A stretch of DNA of 64,000 bases, taken from assembly GCF_014873495.1 (NCBI RefSeq), contig NZ_JADBGF010000001.1:9486001-9550000 (forward strand). The letters are read 5' to 3'. Origin of the DNA: Streptomyces stelliscabiei. GTDB lineage: Bacteria > Actinomycetota > Actinomycetes > Streptomycetales > Streptomycetaceae. Position numbers and translations under genes: made by a program. Of this stretch, positions 50,548-58,734 are shown in pieces. The notes beneath the pieces are model-generated. The model was not told where the DNA came from and made no database searches. It saw only the letters and a program-made list of their open reading frames with translations. Each line of letters starts with the position of its first letter. Position 1 is the stretch's first letter.

Positions 50548-52707
50548 TCAGGCCTCGGTGTGGGTGTCGGTGTCGGTTTCGGTGGTGACGAGTACCCGCA
50601 CGTCCCACGGCCCCAGTTCCAGCGGAGCTCCCGCCGGGAGGGACGTGCCGGTCAGCGCGTCGGACAGGGGCATCGGGGCGGGAACGCTCGCGGGCTCCCA
50701 GGCCCAGTTGTGGACGATGTGGACGCGGCGCCCGTCGGGCGAGGTGCCGGTCGTCGCGGTCACGGAGGCCGGGAGGTCGCCCCAGGTGTGCCGGGCGGCC
50801 GGCGTCAGCCACTCGGCGAGCGCCCGGCCGAGGTCACGGCCGGGGACCGTGCCGACGTACGTGACCTGGCCCGCGCCGTGGCGGCGGGTGGTGACCGCCG
50901 GCCAGCGCCCGAAGTGCGGGTGGTCGTAGGTGACCAGCACCTCGGCGTCGGTTGCGGTGAGGCCGTCGGCCCAGCGGGTCGCCTTCGCGCCCTCGGGGAG
51001 CCGGAGCGGTCCGCCGGGCGCCGGCCGCAGCGGCACCTCCCGCGTGAGGTTGCTGAACTCGTCGTAGCCGACGCCCGCGGCCACCGTGAGGCGTCCGGGG
51101 GCCCGCTCGGCGCGGGCGCGGGCCTCGTGGTCGGCGTAGCCGGTGCGCGGGCCGAGCACGAGATGGCCGCCCGCGTCGGCGTAGGCGGCGAGCCAGTCGA
51201 GCATCGCGTCGGCGGCCAGGTACAGCGCCGGGACGACGAGGACCGGGTGCCGGCGCACGGCCTCCTCGGGCGACAGGCCCTCACGCTCACCGCTCGGGTC
51301 GTGCAGCTGCCGGGCGTGCACGATACGGACCTGGCGGCCCGCGTCGAAGGCGCCCCGGTAGAACGGGTCGAAGATACGGTGGTAGGCGGCCGCGTCCGGC
51401 TCGCCGTCCGGGGTGGCGAGCGGCGGGTACTTCTGCATCAGCCACTTGCTGGGCGTCGAGTACACCATCGTGATGTCGGCGTCCGGTTCGAGTCCGGCGA
51501 CGAGCGGGCCGGCCGCCTCGAACTCCGCGCCGAGCCGGGCGAGTTCGGCGTACGTGCGGCCGGGCTGCCCGGTGTGGGGGAGGATGCCGCCCCAGTAGGT
51601 CTCGGCGCCGAAGTGCAGGGTGTGCCAGTGCCAGTACTCGATCATCCGGGCGCCGCGCGAGACGAGTGCCCAGGCGGCCTGGCGCCACTGGCCGTCGTAG
51701 CCGGGGCGGTTGTCCCAGGCCATGCCGATCGAGCCGGCGTTGGTCTCGGTGACCAGGAACGGCTCCTGGCGGGAGGAGAACATCCAGTCGGCGGTCTGGT
51801 ACAGCGACCACACGCCGGTGGTCTTCCACTTCTGCTCGTGGCCGTCCGGGGTGGGGTCCGGCAGGAGCAGGCCGTCCTGCATGTCGTAATACGGGTTGCC
51901 GGAGGCGATGTCGAGGCGGTCGGACAGCTCGTCGTCCTCCACGCCCTGGCGGGTGTAGGAGATGCAGGTGGTGACGAACTGCTCGGCCGAGGCGTACTCG
52001 CGGACGAGGTCGGCCTGCCAGCCGATGAACTCGGTGACCTGCCGGGCCTGGAACTCCCGCCAGGCGACGTCGTACTGGGGCTGCTCGTTGCCGTCCGGCG
52101 TCCACAGGTCGGCCCAGGTGGAGAGCCGGTGGGACCAGTAGACCAGGCCCCACTCACGGTTGAGGGTCTCCACGTCGCCGTACTTCTCGCGCAAGTGGTC
52201 CACGAAGCGCTGGAAGACACCGTGGTTGTGGAAGAGGTGCAGACCGGGTTCGTTGTCGACCTGGAAGCCGATGACGGCGGGGTGACCGGCGTACCGGGCG
52301 ACGATCTTGCGGATGACCCGCTCGGCGTGGAAGCGGAAGGCCGGGTGGGTGAAGTCGATCTCCTGCCGGGCGCCCCAGCCCATGCGCTCACCGGTGCGCC
52401 GCTCGGCCGTGATCTCCGGGTACTGGCGGGCCAGCCACGGCGGGGCCGCGTAGGTCGGGGTGCCGAGGACCACGGAGATGCCGCGCTCGTGGGCGCCGTC
52501 CAGGACGGGCTGGAGCCAGTCGAGGTCGAACGTGCCGTTCTCCGGCTCCCAGGTGGACCACACCGACTCACCGACCCGGATGACGGAGATGTGCGCGTCG
52601 GCCATCAGGTCCAGGTCGGTCTGGAGGCGTTCGGCTGGCCGTTCGTAGGGCTGGTACTCGTGGTAGTACGCGGCACCGAACAGGACGCGGTCGGGCAGAG
52701 CCGCCAT
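50548..52707 (-). CDS. GH42 beta-galactosidase / alpha-L-arabinopyranosidase
   Basis: A 719-aa cytoplasmic glycoside hydrolase of family 42. Catalytic Glu153 (acid/base, in QVDNEPGLH) and Glu321 (nucleophile, in LVTETNAGS) sit at the family's usual positions in the TIM barrel (about 10-390); the trimerisation domain (about 400-620) and a small beta domain follow. No signal peptide, so it acts on imported oligosaccharides. The last residues are a DTETDTDTHTEA tail, encoded by short direct repeats. GGAGG precedes the ATG. It is 54 bp downstream of the permease gene. Confidence 0.92.
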   Translation of the reverse strand: MAALPDRVLFGAAYYHEYQPYERPAERLQTDLDLMADAHISVIRVGESVWSTWEPENGTFDLDWLQPVLDGAHERGISVVLGTPTYAAPPWLARQYPEITAERRTGERMGWGARQEIDFTHPAFRFHAERVIRKIVARYAGHPAVIGFQVDNEPGLHLFHNHGVFQRFVDHLREKYGDVETLNREWGLVYWSHRLSTWADLWTPDGNEQPQYDVAWREFQARQVTEFIGWQADLVREYASAEQFVTTCISYTRQGVEDDELSDRLDIASGNPYYDMQDGLLLPDPTPDGHEQKWKTTGVWSLYQTADWMFSSRQEPFLVTETNAGSIGMAWDNRPGYDGQWRQAAWALVSRGARMIEYWHWHTLHFGAETYWGGILPHTGQPGRTYAELARLGAEFEAAGPLVAGLEPDADITMVYSTPSKWLMQKYPPLATPDGEPDAAAYHRIFDPFYRGAFDAGRQVRIVHARQLHDPSGEREGLSPEEAVRRHPVLVVPALYLAADAMLDWLAAYADAGGHLVLGPRTGYADHEARARAERAPGRLTVAAGVGYDEFSNLTREVPLRPAPGGPLRLPEGAKATRWADGLTATDAEVLVTYDHPHFGRWPAVTTRRHGAGQVTYVGTVPGRDLGRALAEWLTPAARHTWGDLPASVTATTGTSPDGRRVHIVHNWAWEPASVPAPMPLSDALTGTSLPAGAPLELGPWDVRVLVTTETDTDTHTEA

Positions 52708-52761
52708 GAAGAAGAACCTCCGAGAGAAGGAGTGGGGGGAGTGGTACGAGGGCGGTGGGCC

Positions 52762-53691
52762 CTACTGCTTGACGCCGCCGGCGGCCAGACCGCTCTGCCA
52801 GTACCGCTGGAGCATGAGGAAGGCCACGACGAGCGGGACGATCGAGATCAGTGAGCCGGTCACGACCAGGGCGAGCATGTCGCTGCTGGCGCCGGCCCCG
52901 CCGTTCTGCGCCTGCGCGGCCCAGGAGGCCAGGCCGACCGTGATCGGGTACAGATCGGGGTCGTTGAGCATGATCAGCGGCAGGAAGTAGTTGTTCCAGG
53001 TCGCCACCAGCGTGAACAGCAGGACCGTCACCACCCCCGGGGCCATCAGCCGCAGGGCGATCCGGAAGAAGATCCGGGCCTCCCCGGCACCGTCGATCCG
53101 GGCGGCCTCCAGGATGCTGTCGGGGACGGAGTCCGCGGCGTAGACGCGCATCAGGTAGAGGCCGAAGGGGTTGACGAGTGAGGGCAGGATGACCGCCCAG
53201 GGGGTGTTGGCCAGACCCGCCTGCGCGAACAGCAGATAGGTCGGGATGGCCAGCGCGGTCGTGGGCACCATGACCGCGCCGAGGACCAGGTTGAAGGCCA
53301 GACGGTCGCCGCGGAAACGGTACTTGGCGAAGCCGTATCCCGCGGCGGCCGCCAGCAGCGCGGCCCCGACCGCGCTGACGCCGGCGTACAGGACCGTGTT
53401 CAGCAGCCAGCGCACGAAGACCCCGTCGTTCTGGGTGAGGGTCTCCTTGATGTTCGTCAGCAGCTGCGGGGCGCCCGAGAGCCACAGGCCGAAGCTGTTG
53501 AACAGGTCCTGCGTGCTCTTGGTCGAGGCGATGAGCAACCAGAAGAGCGGAAGCAGGAAGTACGCCAGGGCGGCCAGCATGGCGATCGTCAGCGGGGTGC
53601 TGCGACGGCCCGGGCGGCTCCTGCGGTACGCGAGGCGCGCCGGCTTGCTCGGTGCCGCGGCGACCGTGGGCGCGGGGGTGGTCGTCGTCAC
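52762..53691 (-). CDS. Carbohydrate ABC transporter permease (MalG-type)
   Basis: A 309-aa inner-membrane protein with six helices and the permease EAA loop ILEAARIDGAGEARIFFRIALRLMAPG that docks the ATPase. GTG 53691 follows AGGAGG by 5 bp and overlaps the stop of the MalF-type gene (GTGA). Confidence 0.92.
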   Translation of the reverse strand: MTTTTPAPTVAAAPSKPARLAYRRSRPGRRSTPLTIAMLAALAYFLLPLFWLLIASTKSTQDLFNSFGLWLSGAPQLLTNIKETLTQNDGVFVRWLLNTVLYAGVSAVGAALLAAAAGYGFAKYRFRGDRLAFNLVLGAVMVPTTALAIPTYLLFAQAGLANTPWAVILPSLVNPFGLYLMRVYAADSVPDSILEAARIDGAGEARIFFRIALRLMAPGVVTVLLFTLVATWNNYFLPLIMLNDPDLYPITVGLASWAAQAQNGGAGASSDMLALVVTGSLISIVPLVVAFLMLQRYWQSGLAAGGVKQ

Positions 53692-54608
53692 GGGGTCCTC
53701 CTGCGGTTGGCGGTGAGCAGGACGCCGTAGGAGGCGATCACGATGACGAGACCGAGGAGGAAGGACACCGTGGCCGCGTAGTTGACCTGCTGGCCGGTGA
53801 AGGCGAGCGTGTAGGCGTAGAGGTTGGCGGTGTAGGAGCTGCTGATCACGTCCGGGGCGAGGTCCTTGAGCAGTTTCGGCTCGTTGAACAGCTGGAAGCT
53901 GCCGATCACGGAGAACAGCAGGGTGAGCAGCAACGCCGGGCGGAGCGCCGGGAGTTTGATCGACCAGGCGATGCGCCAGGCCCCGGCGCCGTCCATCGCG
54001 GCCGCCTCGTACAGCTCGTGCGGGACCGTGCGCAGGGCGGCGTACAGGATGATCATGTTGTAGCCGACGAACTCCCAGGTCACGATGTTCGCGAGGCTGC
54101 CGAGCATCAGGCTCTCGCCGAGGAAGTTCGGGACCGGCAGGTCCAGGTTCCGGCCCAGCTGGGCGAACGGTCCGAAGTCGGGGCCGTACAGATAGCCCCA
54201 CATGAGCGCGGCGACCACGCTGGGAACGGCGTACGGGACGAAGATGCCCAGCCGGATCACCCGGGACAGGCGCAGCAGGCCGCTGTCGAGCGCGAGCGCG
54301 AACAGCAGGGCCAGCAGCAGCATCACGGGGACCTGGACCACGAAGAACAGCGCGACGCGGCCGACGCCGTGCAGGAACTGGGAGTCGCCGAAGGCCTGGG
54401 CGTAGTTGTCGAGGCCGACGAAGACCGTCCCGCCGATCAGCCGGGTCTGGAAGAGGCTGAGATAGGCGGCGTACACGAGCGGCGCGAGGAAGAGCAGCAG
54501 GAACAGCACCAGGAACGGGGCGACGAAGAGGGGTCCCGCCGAGCGGCGGCGCCGGGTGCCCCCGGGCCGCGAGCGGCCCGGGGCGGTGGCGGGGGTCGTG
54601 GCGGCCAT
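53688..54608 (-). CDS. Carbohydrate ABC transporter permease (MalF-type)
   Basis: A 306-aa inner-membrane protein, six helices, EAA loop LYEAAAMDGAGAWRIAWSIKLPALRPA. Forms the channel with the MalG-type partner. It starts 1 bp after the solute-binding protein stop. No ATP-binding subunit is encoded in the locus; Streptomyces sugar transporters of this class commonly share the ATPase MsiK. Confidence 0.92.
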   Translation of the reverse strand: MAATTPATAPGRSRPGGTRRRRSAGPLFVAPFLVLFLLLFLAPLVYAAYLSLFQTRLIGGTVFVGLDNYAQAFGDSQFLHGVGRVALFFVVQVPVMLLLALLFALALDSGLLRLSRVIRLGIFVPYAVPSVVAALMWGYLYGPDFGPFAQLGRNLDLPVPNFLGESLMLGSLANIVTWEFVGYNMIILYAALRTVPHELYEAAAMDGAGAWRIAWSIKLPALRPALLLTLLFSVIGSFQLFNEPKLLKDLAPDVISSSYTANLYAYTLAFTGQQVNYAATVSFLLGLVIVIASYGVLLTANRRRTP

Positions 54609-54609
54609 C

Positions 54610-56001
54610 TCAGGATCCCTTGACGGTGAAGCCCTGGCCCTTGGCGTACGTGGTCAGCCGTGACTGCCACTGGCCGAGGGCGGCGACCGTGTCCTTCTTG
54701 TCGGCGAGGGACTTGCCGACGGTCTCGGTCCAGTCGGTCGCCGCCTGGTCGAGGAACGGCGGCCACTGGAAGGCCGGGTCCACGGTGGCGCTGACGTCGG
54801 CGAAGACCTGGTTGACCTTCTGGCCGCCGTAGAAGGCCGGCGCGTCCGACACGAACCCGGCGTCGGTGAGCAGGGCCTTGGTCGCCGGGAAGAAGAACTG
54901 CTCGGTGGCGAACATCCTGGCGGTGGTGGGGTCGCTGTTGAGGAACTGCGCGAACACGGCCGCGGCGACGGGGTTCTTGCTGGAACGGATGACCGCGGTG
55001 GTCGAGCCGCCCCAGTTGCCCGCGCTGGGCTCGGCCGCGTCCCACTGGGGCAGCGGGGCCGCGCGCCACTTGCCGGCGGTGGCCTTGGCGGAGCCGGAGA
55101 GGAAGGCCGGGCCCCAGGCGGCGGTGATCCAGGTGGCGTACTTGCCCTTGTTCAGCCCGGCGTACCAGCCGTCGGTGAAGTCCGGGTCGGTGCTGATCAC
55201 GCCCTCCTTCGCCAGTCCGCCCCAGTAGGCGCCGAGCTTCTTGGAGACCGTGTCGTCGACGCTGATGGTGATGTCGCCCTTGCCGGAGGTCGCGTACGGC
55301 TTGGCGCCGGCCTGCCACAGCAGTCCGTGCCAGGCGGCGGGCTGGCTGGCCGCGAGGTTGGTGAGGTACACGTCCGGGTCGGCCTTGTGGAGTTTGCGGG
55401 CGGCCTCGGCGAACTCGTCCCAGGTGCCCGGCACGTCGATGCCGTGCCTGTCGAAGATGTCCTTGCGGTACAGCAGACCCATCGGGCCGGTGTCCTGCGG
55501 GATCGCCCACACCTCGCCCTTGGCGCCGCTGACCTGGCTCCAGGTCCAGTCGACGAACCTGTCCTTCAGCTTGGCGGCGCCGTACGGCCGCAGGTCCAGC
55601 AGGCTGTCGGTGATGGTGAACGTCGGGATGGCCTGGTACTCGATCTGCACCATGTCCGGGGCGCCGCTGCCCGCCTTCAGCGCCGTACGCAGCTTGGTGT
55701 ACTGCGGGGTGCCCTGCCCGGCGTTGACGACCTTGATCCTGACGGCCGGGTACTTCTTCTCGAAGAGCTCGATCTCCTTGGCGATGTTCGGGACCCAGGT
55801 CCAGAACGTCAGCTCGGTCGGCGTCTTCATCGCCTTGTCGATGTCGGCCTGGCTGATCGGCTCGGCGGAGCCGGAGGAGCCGCCGGAGTCACCGCCGCCG
55901 CAGGCGGTGAGGGCCGCCCCGAGCGACAGGGCACCGGTCGTGGTGAGGAACCACCGACGGCTCATGGCGGACGAGGCGAAGGTGGGCGCGTTTCTGGGCA
56001 T
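54610..56001 (-). CDS. Sugar ABC transporter substrate-binding lipoprotein
   Basis: A 463-aa extracellular solute-binding protein (family 1). Twin-arginine-like signal MSRRWFLTTTGALSLGAALTAC (Arg15-Arg16) with lipobox Cys34, then ELTFWTWVPNIAKEIELFEKKYPAVRIKVVNAG typical of oligosaccharide binders. GGGAG precedes ATG 56001. First gene of the transport operon after the regulator; captures the oligosaccharide released outside the cell. Confidence 0.92.
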   Translation of the reverse strand: MPRNAPTFASSAMSRRWFLTTTGALSLGAALTACGGGDSGGSSGSAEPISQADIDKAMKTPTELTFWTWVPNIAKEIELFEKKYPAVRIKVVNAGQGTPQYTKLRTALKAGSGAPDMVQIEYQAIPTFTITDSLLDLRPYGAAKLKDRFVDWTWSQVSGAKGEVWAIPQDTGPMGLLYRKDIFDRHGIDVPGTWDEFAEAARKLHKADPDVYLTNLAASQPAAWHGLLWQAGAKPYATSGKGDITISVDDTVSKKLGAYWGGLAKEGVISTDPDFTDGWYAGLNKGKYATWITAAWGPAFLSGSAKATAGKWRAAPLPQWDAAEPSAGNWGGSTTAVIRSSKNPVAAAVFAQFLNSDPTTARMFATEQFFFPATKALLTDAGFVSDAPAFYGGQKVNQVFADVSATVDPAFQWPPFLDQAATDWTETVGKSLADKKDTVAALGQWQSRLTTYAKGQGFTVKGS

Positions 56002-56388
56002 GGTGAACTCCCGCCGGTGGCGATGGTGGCGGCACGCCTGGTGACGGCGTGCGGAGACAAGGGAAAGGCGAAGTGGCTGACGCGGGGGCTGACGCGAGGA
56101 CCGGGTGAGAAGGCCCGTGGGCCGGTCTCGCGGCTGCGTGGCCGCGGCCGGGGCGCGTACCGGATGCCGCGGGTACGTGCGGGTACGGCGTCGGGTCGCG
56201 GCCGGGTCGAGCGGGGCGAGGTGCCCGGGCGGATGCGCGAAAGACGGCTCGGGTGCACTTGCCCGGTGCGGGGCGGCCCCGTGTGCGGGCGCGCCGAGGT
56301 GGCGGGGGCGTGACGGGTACAGCGGCTCTATCAGGTCAGGTGGTCACGCGCCGGCCGTGCGTGGTGACGTCCGGGTGGGCGGGCGGTG
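56002..56388. promoter_or_regulatory. Promoter region of sugar operon
   Basis: 387 bp with no gene. A 6-bp inverted repeat (CACGCC 56033-56038, GGCGTG 56046-56051) lies 32 bp upstream of the binding-protein start and could be a LacI operator or a 5' UTR hairpin. No convincing -10/-35 pair was found. Confidence 0.4.
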
Positions 56389-57528
56389 TCAGTGCTGTGG
56401 GGCGGCGCCTCCGGTCGGCTGCGAGGCGGGCGTGCCCACATGGACGCGGGGGGCGGGGCGCCGGCCGCGGGCCGCGGTCCTCCGGTTCGGCGGTGGCGCG
56501 GTCGAGGCGCGGACGACGAGGTCGACCGGTGGGTCGCTCGGCGGCAAGGGGTCCGCGTCCGGGTTCTCGATGGCGTGGACGAGACGCTTGAGCCCCTCCT
56601 GCGCCACGGCGTCGAAAGGCTGCCGCACCGTGGTCAGAGGAGGAGTCACGTAGGCGGCGACCGGAATGTCGTCGAAGCCGACGACACTGACGTCCTGCGG
56701 AACCCGTCGCCCGGCCTCCGTCAGCGCGCGGATCAGACCGATCGCCATGTCGTCGTTGGCGGCGAAGACCGCGGTGACGTCACGGTTCCTGGCCAGCTCC
56801 CGTCCGGCCGCGTACCCGGACGCGGCCGACCAGTCGCCCTGGACGACCTCGGGGATGTCCCTGCCCCGGGCCGCCAGTGTCGCCTGCCATGCCTCCAGAC
56901 GGTCCCGGGCGGCGTACCAGCGCTGCGGGCCCGCCAGGTGATGGACCGTGGTGTGGCCCAGCTCCAGCAGGTGCTCGGTGGCGGTACGCGCCATCAGGTC
57001 GGCGCCGTCGCCCGCGTTCAGCACCGCGGGTGCGGTGACGAACGGCGGGGCGCCGATGACCAGCGTGGGCACGGCGACCCGCAGCGCCCGGTCGGCGCCC
57101 TCCACCGCCTCGTCGATCGGCTCCGAGATGACGATGCCGTCCACGCCCTGGTCGAGCAGCGAGTCCACGGCTCCGGCGATACCCGCCGGATCGCCCTCCA
57201 CGGTGTTGACCACGCGCAGCGCGTAGCCCGTGTCGCGGACGACCCGCTCGACCCCCATCAGCAGGGAGGCGGGACCGTACAGAGCCGTGCCCAGCGTCAC
57301 CACGCCGATGGAGCGGGTGCGCCCCGAGGCCAGTGCCCGGGCGGCGTTGTTACGCCGGTAACCGAGCTGCTCGGCGGCCTCCGTGACACGTCTGCGCACG
57401 TCGGCGGAGACGTACGGCTCGTCGTTGAAGACCCTGGACACGGTCTTCTGTGAAACTCCGGCCAGCCTGGCGACATCCGTGCTGCTCGGCGCGGCGTGGC
57501 TGCCGCCCCGCCCTTGCCCTCGCGTCAT
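56389..57528 (-). CDS. LacI family transcriptional regulator
   Basis: A 379-aa repressor. N-terminal HTH STDVARLAGVSQKTVSRVFNDEPYVSADVRRRV (about 16-50) with the hinge helix RRNNAARALASGRT, then a type-1 periplasmic-binding sensor domain (about 65-345; DDMAIGLIRAL and VSVVGFDDIPVAAYV). The start at 57528 is chosen for GGGGAGGG upstream. Located just upstream of the sugar transport operon on the same strand and expected to control it in response to a sugar. Confidence 0.92.
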   Translation of the reverse strand: MTRGQGRGGSHAAPSSTDVARLAGVSQKTVSRVFNDEPYVSADVRRRVTEAAEQLGYRRNNAARALASGRTRSIGVVTLGTALYGPASLLMGVERVVRDTGYALRVVNTVEGDPAGIAGAVDSLLDQGVDGIVISEPIDEAVEGADRALRVAVPTLVIGAPPFVTAPAVLNAGDGADLMARTATEHLLELGHTTVHHLAGPQRWYAARDRLEAWQATLAARGRDIPEVVQGDWSAASGYAAGRELARNRDVTAVFAANDDMAIGLIRALTEAGRRVPQDVSVVGFDDIPVAAYVTPPLTTVRQPFDAVAQEGLKRLVHAIENPDADPLPPSDPPVDLVVRASTAPPPNRRTAARGRRPAPRVHVGTPASQPTGGAAPQH

Positions 57529-57567
57529 GGTGCCCTCCCCGGTGACCGTCACGAACAGCCCAATGAT

Positions 57568-57621
57568 GTCAGACAGCATTTCTGACTGCGCTGTCATGTC
57601 TGCGTAGTCATGTCTACGCAG
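57568..57621. promoter_or_regulatory. Two inverted repeats upstream of LacI gene
   Basis: GTCAGA (57568-57573) with TCTGAC (57581-57586), and CTGCGTAG (57600-57607) with CTACGCAG (57614-57621). Both are perfect and sit 40-95 bp upstream of the start. Candidate operators for autoregulation; the second is the better one. Confidence 0.5.
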
Positions 57622-57659
57622 TCACATGGCTGTCGTCAAGACTCGGTACCGAACCGTGA

Positions 57660-58074
57660 TGCCGGGGTCACGGCTCCCCGGGCCGGGGCGCCGGGGAGCC
57701 GCGAACCTCAGGCTCCGCAGCCGCGTGCCCGCGCCGGTCGTCCACGAAGGTCTGCAGGACCCGGGTGGCGGCGATGTCCCCGGGCGGCCCCGCGAACGGG
57801 TCGAGGTCGAGGACGACCAGGTCGGCCCGCCTTGCCGACGGTGATGCTGCCGGTGAGGGCGTCGAGATGGTTCACGTGGGCGCTGCCGGCGGTGTGGGCG
57901 GCGAGGGCGGTGCCGAGGTCGAGACGCTGACCGGGCAGGAACTCCCGGGGTGCCCTCGGGGGAGCGCCGGTTGACCGCGACGTGCACGGCCTGGAGCGGG
58001 TCGGGGCTGCTGACCGGCCAGTCGCTGCCCGCCGCCAGGGTCGTCGCCCCGGCGCGCAGCAGGTCGCCGAACGG
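57660..58074 (-). pseudogene. Amidohydrolase C-terminal part (frameshifted)
   Basis: On the minus strand from about 58074 down: PFGDLLRAG, LAAGSDWPVSSPDPLQAVHVAVNRRSPEG, then in a second frame REFLPGQRLDLGTALAAHTAGSAHVNHLDALTGSITVGK, then in a third frame ADLVVLDLDPFAGPPGDIA. These are the C-terminal blocks of YtcJ-type amidohydrolases, including the metal-site Asp in GSDWP. Frameshifts lie near 57950 and 57830. Non-functional. Confidence 0.8.
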
Positions 58075-58391
58075 GCTTCGTCGAACCGGGCGAGCTGAGG
58101 AAGTACGTCACCGAACTGGACGCGCTCGGTTTCCAGGTGCACTTCCACGCGCTCGGCGACCGCGCGGTGCGCGAGGCACTCGACGCCGTCGAGGCCGCCC
58201 GCACCGCGAGCGGCCACCGCGACACCCGTCACCACCTGGCACATCTCCAGGTCGTCCACCCCCACGACGTACCGCGCTGCCGGGCGCTCGGCGCCACCGC
58301 CAACCCGCAGATGCTGTGGGCCGCCCACGAACCGCAGATGGACGAACTCACCCCGCCCTTCCTCGGGCCCGAACGCGGCGCCCGGCAGGAG
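58074..58391 (+). pseudogene. Amidohydrolase middle part, inverted
   Basis: On the plus strand: GFVEPGELRKYVTELDALGFQVHFHALGDRAVREALDAVEAA, RHHLAHLQVVHPHDVPRC, and PQMLWAAHEPQMDELTPPFLGPERGARQ. This is the part of the same amidohydrolase that should come immediately before PFGDLL, with the metal-binding HFHALGD and HLAHLQ motifs. It points the opposite way, so flipping 58074-58391 would restore a continuous minus-strand frame. The N-terminal third is absent. Confidence 0.8.
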
Positions 58392-58595
58392 GGGCCGGGC
58401 GCCGACCCGGCTTCCCGGGCCGCGCGCGGATCGGGCGCCGACCCGGTCTCCGGCCCCGGCGCGGATACGGTTTCCCGGCCGCCGCGGGGGCCGGACGCGG
58501 ACCTGGCCTCGCGTCTCCCGTACGGGCCGGACGCGGACCCGGCTTCCCAGGTCACGCGTGGACCGGGCGTCGACCCGGCTTCCCCTCCGGCGCGG
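58392..58595 (+). repeat. 36-bp degenerate minisatellite
   Basis: Six degenerate tandem units, most 36 bp (12 codons) and one 24 bp, with translated consensus GPGADPASRxxR. The array runs directly on from the inverted amidohydrolase fragment and stops about 140 bp before jetA. I see no protein function in it. Confidence 0.7.
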
Positions 58596-58664
58596 GCCGG
58601 CGCGGTCCGGCGCGCACGGGGACCGGACCCGGTCCGCCGGATGAAAGCGCTGTCCGGGACGCGT

Positions 58665-58693
58665 TTCTGATTGGCCGCGCCGCCCTCTACGGT
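58665..58693 (+). promoter_or_regulatory. Possible jetA promoter
   Basis: TTCTGA (58665-58670) and TACGGT (58688-58693) are 17 bp apart, 42 bp upstream of the chosen jetA start. Only a moderate match. Confidence 0.3.
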
Positions 58694-58734
58694 GGGATCC
58701 GATGCCGACGAGGCGGTGGGGGAGGGCGACGGGC

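Noticed and set aside
50526..50592. Short CCTCAGG and GGTGTC repeats at the end of the GH42 gene as a regulatory element
   Set aside because: They span the stop codon and encode the DTETDTDTHTEA tail; simple slippage repeats are enough.
48781..52854. 1357-codon plus-strand frame opposite two glycoside hydrolases
   Set aside because: Val/Gly/Arg/Asp-rich shadow spanning two real genes and their gap; no motifs.
58392..58595. 36-bp repeats before jetA as a CRISPR array
   Set aside because: Units follow one another without unique spacers and are degenerate; a minisatellite explains them.
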